A DNA stretch of 64,000 bases from the NCBI GenBank assembly GCA_034670405.1, contig JAXDDX010000018.1:4681501-4745500 (forward strand). The letters run 5' to 3'. The position numbers were made by a program, and so were the translations under genes. Source of the stretch: Hoplostethus atlanticus (Eukaryota; Chordata; Actinopteri; Trachichthyiformes; Trachichthyidae). This document shows, one piece after another, positions 13,330 through 26,452 of this stretch. Position 1 is the first letter of the stretch, and each line of letters opens with the position of its first letter. The notes beneath the pieces were generated by a model that had not been told where the DNA came from, did no database searches, and was given only the letters and a program-made list of their open reading frames with translations.

Positions 13330-14649
13330 ATATAGCAAAAATAATTTGGCTGGCTTAAATAAACAATAAACTGGCTTCCAATGAATCCATGACATAACAT
13401 GGGGATGGCGGCACCCTAAAAATTTTGACCTCAATTGTACCATATTTTTATTGATTTTATTTGTTCGGCTAACACCTTATGCATAAGTATCATTTATTTT
13501 GGAGGGCCACCATTCTCATGTTTTTTCATGGATTTGTTGGAAGCAGTTATTGCAATATCTTTGGTAGCAACTTCCCACCTGAGGAAGATCAATAAAAGCA
13601 ATGGCATGGAGCTTTATTCACCCAGGAAGGGATTTACTGATTTACTTTTCAGCACCGCCTGTGCTTAATATTGATACAGTTACACATATTTACACGTGAG
13701 AGCTGCCCAGTGCAGCCAGCTAGAAGAAAGAACTAAGAAGAAGATAAAAAATAGTAGGAGAAAAAATATAATAAAAAAAGAAATATAGAAGCAGGAACTC
13801 TATGGGTCCAGGCACTGACGTCCTTCTGGACAAGTCACATTGTTTGTGCCATATTCAATATATAATCAAGACCTTGAAATCAACTTGAAATACCAGAGTC
13901 ATGAGATTGTGCCGAAAATGAGTTTGTCGTGTTTCTTCAGCACCACTCTGGATTCAGTCTCACAATCTTTGGTCCCAATGGCAAGTCATGAATTCATGCA
14001 GCTGAGAAGTGGATGGACTAGTGGTTGTTTCACACTATGAACAGAGTGAATGTTTTTAAAGATTTGAAATCCAGCCACTAGGGACACAATTAGGACTTTC
14101 CTTTCCTATGAGGGCAGAATTAAATACATTTGTGATAATTGGCATTTTTTGTATAGTCAATGTGTAAATGTGCAGTTTTTGAGATACAATTCTGAAATTG
14201 GACATACTTGATCTACAAGTAGAATTAAGTAATTTCAGTAATTTATTTTAATTGGACATCTATTCAGTGAGAATTATATAGTGGCTGTGCACAGTTCCAT
14301 ATTACAGTCAGACATTTTCATGCACTGCAGGCTCAATTTTTGATATTTTGGAAATCCCTGTGGATCACTTAATGAGGAAGGTCTGAATATGGTGGTGTCA
14401 TTTGAACATAAAATGTGGGACTGAACTGACTCAAAATTGACTAGAGGTTTCTTCACATGGCACAGGTAGTGCCCCCATGAGGTCTATTGGCTCCATACTA
14501 CTTGGTATGAGACTGGACTGGTGTGCAAAATGTTATATTTTCACACATGGAAAGGCAGTTTTGGTCAGAAGAAGAATATGTAGAAAGACAAAATAGATTT
14601 TATTTTATTAATCATTACAGATGCTCCAAATATAAAGTGCATAGTGCAG
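13330..14649. other. intergenic, no recognised gene
   Basis: AT-rich spacer between the proposed zbtb20 end and the L2-like LINE. Only short unsupported reading frames are present and I see no exon-like segments. Confidence 0.6.
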
Positions 14650-15372
14650 AATCAAATCAAATCAAACTTTCTTTATATAGCACATTTTGTACGTTAAGAT
14701 GCAATACAATGTGCTTTACATCAAGTTAAAAGAGTACAGAAGTAGATAAAGATAAAAGATTAAAACAAACAGACAAACACAAAAAGAGATTAAAAGAAGA
14801 GCGATTACAATTTAAAATGCATACAGCTTCACCATAAGTCTTTGTCTGTGTCTTCTTGGGCTGATCTGAGAGCAGTGCATTACAATAGTCCAGCCTACTT
14901 AACAACAAATGCATGCAGTTTCTCTGTATCAGAGGGAGAGAGAAAAGGTCTGACCGTTGTAATACTCTTTAAGTGGTAGAATGCAGGTGTAGTTATATTT
15001 TTATATGTGGTTCGAAAGTTAGATCAATGAGAGTCAATGACAACAGCCAAATGTCTTGCCTGAGATGTAATGTGTTGTGATAGCGCAGTTCGTTGTGATC
15101 TCAGTGTCTCTCTCTGCCCCTTTGCACCAATTACTAAAACCTCGTTGAGTTGGAGGACGTTTTGTGTCATTCATACATGAATGTCTGAAATGCAATTTAT
15201 AAGGCCATCAAGGGGGCTAGGTTTTTCTGGTGTGGCTGCTTTATAAAGTTGTGTTCCATCCGCATAACAATAAAAGAAATCAATAAATACTTGCCGGATG
15301 ATGGCCCCTAGTGGTAGCATATAAAGACTGAAGAGTAGCAGACCCAGAACTGAGCCTTGCGGCACTCCTCAT
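14650..15372 (-). mobile_element. decayed L2-like non-LTR retrotransposon (3' part)
   Basis: On the minus strand, 15171-15365 encodes a reverse-transcriptase core (PQGSVLGLLLFSLYMLPLG, then CYADGTQLY). Further along, about 14840-14914 encodes LLLSRLDYCNALLS, typical of the C-terminal part of L2-clade ORF2. The element ends in an L2-like tail, a GTGCTATATAAAG motif and repeats of TTTGA, at 14650-14690. Stops and frameshifts break the frame between these blocks, and the catalytic YADD is changed to YADG, so it is inactive. The 5' part is missing. Confidence 0.85.
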
Positions 15373-15718
15373 TCTTTCTGATGAGAATTCTCTATTTATA
15401 TTGTGATGTGTTTGGCAGTAATATTATGTCACTGAGGAAGTTGTGATTGAAATGTTTGAATAGCACTTGCACTGTGCACTGTGCAACATTCATGAGGGTT
15501 TTGCACAAATTTCACTAAACTCTCTCTCATCCAACTAAGACATGCACAGATGAGGTCTGATAAAACACCTACACTTCACATTAAGACAAAGTGTAAACAT
15601 TTAACTTAATTAACAAAAGCAACACATTTTCAACCATTTGGTGCCGAATTGCACTATGGGTAACTCGACTCATTTCCCAGTGTCCTTACAACGCTTTAGT
15701 CGGTAATCACTCACATTC

Positions 15719-15828
15719 TTTGAGTCATAGAAAATGTACCTTAGTCATGGCAGTCTAAGTGGAAAAGACTGACAATGGATTATCTCTGATGCAGTGCCAT
15801 ACAACAAAGCATGCTTTCACTTGCCATA
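15719..15828 (+). repeat. unrecognised dispersed repeat, copy 2
   Basis: Partner of 12584-12694 in the same orientation. The flanks do not align, which indicates a dispersed element rather than a local duplication of longer DNA. Confidence 0.7.
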
Positions 15829-15829
15829 T

Positions 15830-18800
15830 CATGTTCATCACCTGATAACACTGTAAGGAGCACCTGTGATCTACCAGCAAGCCTTGCACATAAGAAACTG
15901 GTAAGTAGTTAGAAAACTAGCAAGCAAGGCCTGTTAATGTTTGCCTTTTCTTATCACCTCATATGACTTATTGCCATTGGCAATATAATGTTAAGATATT
16001 GTGGATGACATGCAGGTCATGTGTAGAGAAATTAAGCTCGCAATCAAGACTGCAATGAGCAGCTAAGCAGTGGTGTGCACAGTTCTCCAGGGACAGGGGA
16101 AAACATTTTTAAAAGGGCACTTCCTTGAGAAATTGGCTACTTGAGGTTTTGTTCTACAGGTGTGGTCTCAAGGAAATCTTCATATCTTCATTCTATCTTC
16201 CAGCCAATAGAAATGCAGAATCTTATGAGGGGCGTGTCTGAATCAGAATAACGAGACAGCATTGGATGTTACCAAGGGACTGAGGGAGGTTGTGGCTGTG
16301 GTCTGCCACAAAAAGGGGAACAGTGCAGTCCATGCTCTGTCTACAAAACAGCACTAGTATCATCATGGAAATAACATTCATGCATTTAGCAGACGTTCTT
16401 ATCCAGAGAATAATACTTTTTTCAAACCTGAAAAGGTTACTTGAGAGCCTGAGACCAAAAGGGCATGACCCCTGAACAAAAGGAACAAGGAGCAAGAGGA
16501 AGAAAGGGAAGACATATTCTAACACTTCATTCATAAATAATGGTTGGAAAAATGCATTAGGTGGAACTATGTGCATTCAGAATGAACCTGTCTGAAAAAC
16601 AAGATGGAGATTTCCCACTGTCTTGGCTTTATACTTATTACTGTTTTCTGTTTTTTTCCACTCTCAACAGTTTCTGTCTTCTTAGCCTTCAAGTTTTTAC
16701 ATTATATTAACATTACATTGACAACCACAAATGAAAAATCCACCAAGTAGTCTAATTACTGTGACATTACATGTATTATGTCCAAAAAGTATTTGAGATG
16801 AAAATGACTAATTAGGTTTGCTTCATCTAAAATAAATATCATCTCTTGTATACATTGCAACATGCAACATTTGTGCCAGGCTTCCAGATGCTCAGTGACA
16901 TTTATTAATTGCTGCTGCCAGATTTCAGAAAGTGAGAAAAACTCAGGCTTTCTAAACATACTCAATTTTTAATTTATGATTTTTTCAACTTATGATTATG
17001 ACTTGAAAGTTAATGTGAATGCCAGAGCATTTTCAGTTGTGTTTGTAGTTCCTGAAGTGCATAATTGTGCAAGCCCATGATATGTAATCAGCTGCTAAAT
17101 AAACAGGTAGATGCTGAGAAGCTACAGCTGAAATACTTAAAAACACCTTTTATATTGCCCGTCATGTCAAGTAAATACAGTATATAGACAGTATATAGTG
17201 CATAGACAAACCTGCATACTAGACAAGGAGGAATAGGATATGAATTGTTGAGTCACAAAACATTAAGCAATAACTAAATATTATTAAAATTAACTACAGT
17301 ACATGTTAAAAAAAAAATCAATCATAACAATCTAGGTCCTAATTCCTTCAGGGAATGCAACGACCCACACTCATCTCACACACAAATCGGTTGAATTTTT
17401 AAGGGACCATCAAAAGGAGATGGTACTGCTGCTGTGGTATAGGGGACGCCTCTGCACTCCCTCGCATGGTGGGGGGAGGCCCCAGATACCAGGGACCTCA
17501 TCACTACATATTAAGAACCCAGCCCCAGCACTAGAAAAAAAAATTAAATACATGTTAAATACATTTTTTATATATATATATATATATGATGTATATGATT
17601 GTGATCTAAAGGCTGTCAAAAAAACATTTGCAGAGGCAAATGCAAGGAGATGCAGTCATATGGGCTATTAGGCACTGGCAGTAGAATGTAAAGAAAGTCA
17701 AGACAAAAATGGATTTGAATCTATTTGATTTCATTTACACTAGTTCTACTGCAGTTCATTTCTGCGCAAGGATGTTGCCGGGATAAAAATGTCTGTTGTG
17801 GCATGTAGCCATGTTTTATTATTAGACTATGTTTGATGTTTTGAAGCTGGAGCTATGAAAAGCTAGCCACGTTAATGAAACCTGTGTGTTATTGCCAATA
17901 AATAAGGAGTCGTAATAAGTTGCTGTGTCTACCTGATCAAATGTTGTTAGATCATGAATTCACAAGGAGACTGGAAAGAAATGGAACCAGGCAGATATAC
18001 TGCTTCTGACAGAGGAGGAGGTCTGGAAGATTCACAGCCTTATAGAAGTAGATTTAGTTAGGAATTCATGTTTTTGGAATAATAACGTAATATGATGATA
18101 TAAGATTAGTTATAGTAGTTATTTAAATCAAAATAGACAAGAGAAGCAGAGTTATTGGCACTGGGCTGGGTCTCTAGTGCCATACTATGTTGCATCTATC
18201 TTGATCACTGATCACTATCTATCGATCTTGATCTTGCATAATGATAGGCCTACTGTAATGCATCAACTTAGATGCAAGAGTAGCTTGTTATGCCCGGCCT
18301 AGGAGTAAACCTGAGTATAGCATAAGGTGACTCCCCTTTTTCCCCACTCCCAGAGATGACCAGTGCCACAGCAGATACAGTCCCAAAACAGAATTGATTT
18401 GTTCATAAATCAGGGTAGAATCAGCGTCGGGGAGAGCACGGCCAAAACAGTAAACAAACAACTACCTTACCTACCTTCAAAAGAAAACAAAAAGAAAATA
18501 CAGGCATCTTACCTACCTCCCTAACTTAAACAGGAAAAAAGAAGTCAACAGAAAAGCCTTCTCGCCCCTACAGCTACCAGGACTGCTCTTTTAACAGAAA
18601 AACACTATGTGCAACAGAGATCCGTATATTGTCAATCGGCGCTAACGCGACAGCACGGTCTGGTTGTGAGTCAGGAAAGAGAGAGAGTGACACTGGCATC
18701 GGCAGGTGCGATTTTAAAGTAGGCGCCATCAGTCTCCCGTCCAATCACCAGCCACCACCTGCAACTCACAAAGAAAAAACACAGAACGGGGCTGAACAGC

Positions 18801-18892
18801 ACCGCCCTCAGGCAGGGAGGGAAAACACAATCACACAATCACTCAAATACAAATACACATGACTCAGGGTCATAACAAGCTACCCAATGATG
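15830..18892. other. intergenic, no recognised gene
   Basis: Only short unsupported reading frames. It contains a 27-bp match to a common fish repeat motif at about 16382-16408 (ATTTAGCAGACG..CTTATCCAGAG) and a short (TA)n tract near 17568-17587. Nothing else is recognisable. Confidence 0.6.
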
Positions 18893-19030
18893 TTTAAATG
18901 TGTAGCTTTTAAACATCAATAAATCACCTCATTCATTTTGAGACATTAATATAATTACCGCAAACATATGGAAGATTGGCAGCCTCTACCAGCCTCAACT
19001 CGGCATTAACACTGTCACTGGCAGGGCTGT
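18893..19030 (+). repeat. partial copy of the 41.9-kb TTAA-type MITE family
   Basis: Shares TGTAGC..TTTTAA, ACATCAATAAATCA, TTCATTTTGAGACATTA and GAAGATTGGCAGCCT with the left end of the element at 41908-42445. A later block with CACTGGCA resembles its right part, so this copy seems internally deleted. Confidence 0.75.
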
Positions 19031-21040
19031 AGTACCACTTTCCATGGCATAAAAATAAGCATCGAATGAACGGCTATACAAATAGCTGATAATTCTGCAT
19101 TGACATAAAGTACTTAGTTATTGCCCAAGTGTGTGTGTGTGTGTACATCAGACCAGTTCCCACACTGCCATAACATCCTAGACTTTACCGATCAGACTCT
19201 CACATCCTTCCTGTAGGTGGGTACCATGACTGTGTTGACATAATTGTAATATATAATGTTCATATTCACATTCTGTCAGTATTTCATGTGTAATTTCAAA
19301 GTTTGTTTATCTATCTGTCAGTTAGGTATCTCAAAAACCTATGGACATATTTCCATGGAATTTGGTGGACAGATTGGATTTGGTAGGTGATCCAGATCTG
19401 TGATTTCAGTAGATCTTTTTTTTTATTTTTTTAGCCATAACTATGAAACTAACACAGAAAGAGAATAGATTCCAAATGCTTTTGGTATGTTTGCAGGCTC
19501 ATGAAATGAATTTTACTTAAAACGTATGTGATAATTGAATTATGAATGAATTATGTCGTGTCAGCGCGTGACACTGGACGGGAGCGCTGAAGTTTCACAC
19601 AAGTGCCCCCTGTCGTAAAGCCAAGGAACAAATAAAACAGGGACATAAGAGAGCACACGGGGTAACTTCCATGCTAGTCACAGGTGTTGTGCCAAAATCT
19701 GTATCGCTTAAAAATATGTTACCTTGACGTTGCGTCTTCGCCTCGATTTCACGCCACGGAAGTGGTGAGGAATTTTCCTGTTTTTTTCCAACGGTGAAAA
19801 AACGTTTTAAAAACATTTCACTTACAAAGAATGAAAGTAGACTACAGGAAGTAATGACCTAGTTGCCTCGTAATGAACGGAGATCACGCTTATTTGTGAC
19901 AACGAACCTATACATCTGTAATCTATGTGATACTATAATCTCTGTATGGGTTCATTTGGTTTGTGATCATCTCCAGCCACGAGTGCCCGTTGTTTTTAGA
20001 TGATAGTTGTCCTCCCCAAAAAAAAATTGTATAGTGACAAAATACCACACAACGCCAGGGAAACATACTTATAATATATTTTTAGGGGATACAAATTTTG
20101 GCATCCGCAGTTAGTGCCAAATACAAACTTGCAGGTGTCATGACAAATTGGGTGTCTGGACTGTGGGATCACCGGCTTCGGAGTTAATGAATGGTAAAAC
20201 AGAACTGGGATCAAGCACCACCACACATTGCCACACCCAATATTAATGCAAGGTTTGTTCCAACAGGTCATCAGATAAGCCAAATTACAAAATTAAGATC
20301 ACTGTTGCCCCATGGCATCAATGAACCAAATCAAGTGTAGTCAAAGTAAGTTTTGAAATGCTATGCTACAGTCTTAAGGAATAGGCACTTTTGTCAATAT
20401 ACAGCTGGAATAGTGCACCTTATGAGATGTACTTTGCACTACCAGTGTGCATTCCAGGATCGTACACATTGCCATACTTCTCCAGACATTAATTCAATCA
20501 CTATGTTAAGATTCTGGGCCGATGTGCACCGATTTATGCGGATAGTAGCTGGGCAAAATTGTGCCTTACTCTATGGTTTATTTTTCACAATATCATGGTA
20601 GAAATACATTTTCAAATGACTTAAGCTTCATAATGAAGCTCCTTAGTGAGCTAAATCCTATCACGTTGCCCCTGCCTACCATGTGTGATGCATACCTGAC
20701 AACCAGGGTTTTTTCAGATTTTGATGTGAAAAGTCCAAACAGAAGCCTCAGATAAATGGGACTACTAGAATGTGTCACAAGTTCACATCCACATGCTGTG
20801 AACCCTGCCCGAGTCAACTTGGCACATCAACCTGTTACCACAGGTACAAACAGTCTCACCACAGATCTACTCTACAATATAGATGTGACCATGGGCAAGC
20901 CAGGAAGGCTCAGGAGGAGATAAGCCTGAGTAAATATAGCAGTTGAGTGTAATCCACTTCATGCATTTCATTAACCAGTGAGAGCTCATCTCATGTGCTT
21001 ATCTCGTGCTGTGATGGAAGAGACAGCTGACAACACTTTA
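19031..21040. other. intergenic spacer before slc25a5 3' end
   Basis: No gene seen. The stretch near 19310-19400 (ATCTCAAAAACCTATGGACA, then AATTTGGTGGACAGATTGG) resembles a widespread fish repeat whose class I cannot name. The rest is AT-rich with short unsupported frames. Confidence 0.5.
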
Positions 21041-21041
21041 G

Positions 21042-21065
21042 TTTATTCCCCAGAGTAAATTTATT
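21042..21065 (-). terminator. poly(A) signals of slc25a5
   Basis: Two minus-strand AATAAA motifs (21060-21065 and 21042-21047) lie about 240-260 bp after the translocase stop codon, giving a typical short 3' UTR. Confidence 0.7.
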
Positions 21066-21303
21066 TAAGTTAGGACCATACAAACCTACTGAATGACAGG
21101 AGGCGGTATCAGATTTCTTTAACAGGAATGACATTGGTAAAGAGGGTGTGGAACGTTTAAATGATAAGATGCACAACATACAGCCATTGCCCACAACTAG
21201 TGAGACACTATAATTTGTTCCCATAAATAAGGCAGAATGCAGAGTCCATAGGAATGGAAAGTTGTTACATTTAGCCAAATTGGACAGTGATGTTAAAAAA
21301 GAA

Positions 21304-23406
<2,103 letters not shown>

Positions 23407-23620
23407 GGTAGGATGTTGTAAGATGCCTTTCAAATAGTACAGTACAAACGATACTCCCACTAGCCTCTCTGTGTCGGATGGCCTAAACCGACGAAATGGC
23501 CGATTGTAAAGCCGCGTTGGATTTTTATCAAAGACAATAGATCGCGATAGAACACGGGAACTACGATCTAAGGTTATTGGTCAATCTGTCAATGTGACAC
23601 GGTTTCGACCAATGAAAGAG
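23407..23620 (-). promoter_or_regulatory. probable slc25a5 promoter and 5' UTR
   Basis: The sequence just upstream of the start is richer in CpG than its surroundings. It has CCAAT boxes on both strands: ATTGG at 23576-23580 (CCAAT for the minus-strand gene) and CCAAT at 23609-23613. I see no TATA box at a plausible distance, which fits a housekeeping-type promoter. The exact start site cannot be read from the sequence. Confidence 0.5.
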
Positions 23621-25043
23621 TTATAGGTAGTGGCGTCATCATGTTGCGTAATTTTTGCCCTTGGTGGGTAAGGCCAGAAATGTTATACTATGGAGATAGG
23701 TCTTCAACGGAGAATCAAATAAGTAACAGGTCCAAGGCTCAAAGGCTTACGCCCAAAGAGCCTTCAAATGAAGAGAATAGATCGACTATCATTGGCAGTG
23801 ACACCATTTTAAAACCGCATTTAATGGTCACAGACTCGCGCAATGAATTATAGGGCAGTCATGGGGTCAGTCTAGTTTTGGTTCCCTAAATCAGTGGGTT
23901 TCATTTAGCCACTTGCGAGAGGATGCTATTTATTTTCATCAGCAACAAAGAGGGACAGAATCCATGCTGGTTGTTGTTGTTTTTTGTTTGAAATAATAAT
24001 TCTTCTTTGCAGTAGATGATAGTCTTAGCTTGTGATATGTAACCGCTACAGGGAATTTTTATGGCAATATCAACTCTCCTTGAGTATCCCACCAGAGATT
24101 GTTACGTCACTGTCTGCCATCTTCGATCTGCTAGCGTTGAACTGTCCGTCATTTTATTTCTTCCCACTTATATCTGATTACACTACATAGCAAGATGGTA
24201 GATTATGACGTTGGCGCTGTGCACACTAAAGAGTGCATCTATGAAAGTTAGGATATTGCCATCATAATAATAATAATGTAATCAAAATAGGGTTTTTTTT
24301 GTTCCAGAATTGAACTATATGGCACTGAAAAGATAGAGCAACCACTCATTTCGGTAAATTGTATGGATTTTTAAAATATAATTTCATTTTATTTTGCAAA
24401 TGCTCATCACATTCGTCAGTGCTGGAAGTTGTTTTATATTAGTTGGTAATTATTTTATCTCTGCATTATTCTAAATGAACATACTATGTATACACTATGC
24501 ACTATAGGCTTGTCCACCATACCACAAAAAAGTTCAAGTCCTTTAGGCAGTGCGTACCATGGATAGAGTCAAAAGAAATCTAAATATTTAATATTTATAT
24601 TACCCTTATACATATGTACATACTCTGCACTTTACTGAAATTTGCACTTCTGGTTAGATGCCAAAGTGCATTTCGTTGTCTCAGTACTCTGCAATCACAA
24701 TAAAATCTAATTTAATCTAATCTAAAACATCAACATCAGTAGCCTTTTCTAAACTACAACTGGGCTGGGCTTCCTTTTAAGCAGAGCTCTCTTGGCCTTG
24801 TAGTAGAACTTTTGTCTTAAAATGAATACGTTCCCCGTTGTAAAATCCAGCTAACAACAGCTTGGAATGTTAGTTGGTATGAGCTGGTCAAACTGGTTTG
24901 AGCTGGTTGACCAGTTTGACCAAGCTTTTTGGTTGTCCTATGATTGTCCATTTTACCACATGTATATAAAAACAGTCTACTTAATGTTTTTGATGATCAC
25001 TTTGATTTGTGTCATTGTTTTTCAACCATTATTTATTATGCTG
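23621..25043. other. spacer between divergent slc25a5 and gfra3, left part
   Basis: No gene recognised. It includes a short (AAT)n near 24264 and an imperfect palindrome at about 24880-24925 built from GAGCTGGTCAAACTGGT and its inverse ACCAGTTTGACCAAGC, a motif style common in fish MITEs. Confidence 0.55.
24600..24723 (+). mobile_element. 3' tail of a non-LTR retrotransposon
   Basis: The block AAAGTGCATTTCGTTGTCTC, then CAATCACAATAAAATCTAAT and short (ATCTA) repeats, is a familiar fish LINE 3' end. The coding body is absent and I cannot name the clade. Confidence 0.6.
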
Positions 25044-25180
25044 GTTGGCATGGTGGCTCAATGGTTAGCAGTAGCACTGTTGCCTCACAGCAAGAGGACC
25101 TCCAAAGAAATGCAAGTTGGGTGGACTGAAGACTCTTAATTGCCCAGTGTGAGTGTATTTGCATGTCCCTGTTGGACAAT
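25044..25180 (+). repeat. fragment of a common fish interspersed repeat
   Basis: GGCATGGTGGCTCAATGGTT, then GCACTGTTGCCTCACAGCAAGA, matches the left part of a very common fish repeat. A later part (GACTCTTAATTGCCCAGTGTGAGTG) follows after an internal deletion. Confidence 0.6.
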
Positions 25181-26009
25181 CCTGATTTGAGCTAGCTGGA
25201 TGATCAGCTACCATTGTGAGAGTACATACAGTATTTACTTAATCAAAATATTGCCGTTGAACCAGATTTGGAAAAATAAAGGTTTTTTTTATACTTACCA
25301 AATTCAACACTGAAATATAGCACTGATTTAACATCAGTTTTGCACCCTAAAATAATGTTGATCCAACATCAATGTTCAATGTTATTCAATCATTGATTTA
25401 ATGCCAACGGCTTGGTCCATGTTGACCACTAGATGGCAGTATGAGACTAGTTATTTTTCCAGTGTCTTTCTGTTGAACATGATGCACATGATGAACAGTA
25501 TGCATGTATTTGACTACAAACACACATGGGCATTCTCAATACAGGTATTTAATTGCTTTTGTGTAATTTGTACTTTGAAGACATCAAAAATCATCATGTA
25601 ATTTGTAATAAAATACTTCTGCGGATAATCATTTTGTATTTGAAAAATACCAGTTTCAAATATGAAAAAAAACATTTGAGAACAAAAAGGGCCCATGTCA
25701 AACTACTTGATGCTTCATGCTGTGATAGCAGACTAAAGAGATTCTTTAATGATAAAAACTACCAAGTGATCACACTGGTAGTACTACATCATAAGACAGT
25801 CAGACCAGGTGACTATATTATGCATCAATCAGACTCAACAGGTAGATTACAAAATAATCTGTTCAATGGTAATCAGACAGGCTATTATCTACTGTACATC
25901 CAGTCCGGTGACCCACATGCCATGCCATGTAGGCATGGTTTTCAAATCTGCACCCATTGCATTTAATCAGACCATAAAAAATTATGTTAAACAGTGTATT
26001 CAGTAAAAA
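25181..26009. other. spacer, no recognised gene
   Basis: Contains a short inverted AATGTTGATCCAACATCAAT-like block near 25353-25375, as in fish MITEs. Reading frames of up to 137 codons here show no recognisable protein. Confidence 0.5.
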
Positions 26010-26452
26010 TACACTATATGGCCAAGAGTCAGTAGACACCTGACCATCACAGCTATATGAGTTTGCTGGACATCCCATTCTAAAACCATGGGCATTAGAG
26101 TTGGACCCTTGGCGGCTATAACAGCCGCCACTCTTCTGGGAAGGCTTTCCACAAGCTTTTGGAGTGTGTCTGTGGGAATTTGTGCCCATTCAGCCAAAAG
26201 AGCATTTGTGAGGTCAGGCAGTGATGTTGGACGGGAAGGCCTGGCTCGCAATCGGCGTTCTGATTCCTCCCAAAGGTGTTCAATGGGGTTGAGGTCAGGG
26301 CTCTGTGCAGGCCAATCGAGTTCCTCCACACCAAACTCGTCTAACCATGTCTTTATGGACCTCGCTTTGTGCACAGGGGCACAGTCATGCTGGAACAGCA
26401 AAGGGCCTTCCCCAAACTGTTGCCACAAAGTTGGAAGCGCCCAATTGGCTAA
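26010..26452 (-). mobile_element. Tc1/mariner transposon, truncated 3' part with transposase C-terminus
   Basis: On the minus strand it encodes the C-terminal half of a Tc1-type DDE transposase: LLFQHDCAPVHKARSIKTWL, then DWPAQSPDLNPIEHLW and the remainder to the end of the protein. The second Asp (HDCAPVH) and the Glu (NPIE) of the DD34E triad are still present. The outer end at about 26010 begins TACACTATATGGCC, a typical terminal inverted repeat. Sequence homology stops abruptly at about 26452, so the first catalytic Asp, the DNA-binding domain and the other terminal repeat are missing. It cannot be autonomous. Confidence 0.9.

Noticed and set aside
16223-16576. 117-codon frame on the minus strand
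   Set aside because: No recognisable protein, and it overlaps a repeat-derived ATTTAGCAGACG segment.
25553-25966. 137-codon frame on the + strand
   Set aside because: Low-complexity, AT-rich translation with no recognisable domain, splice context or neighbouring exon.
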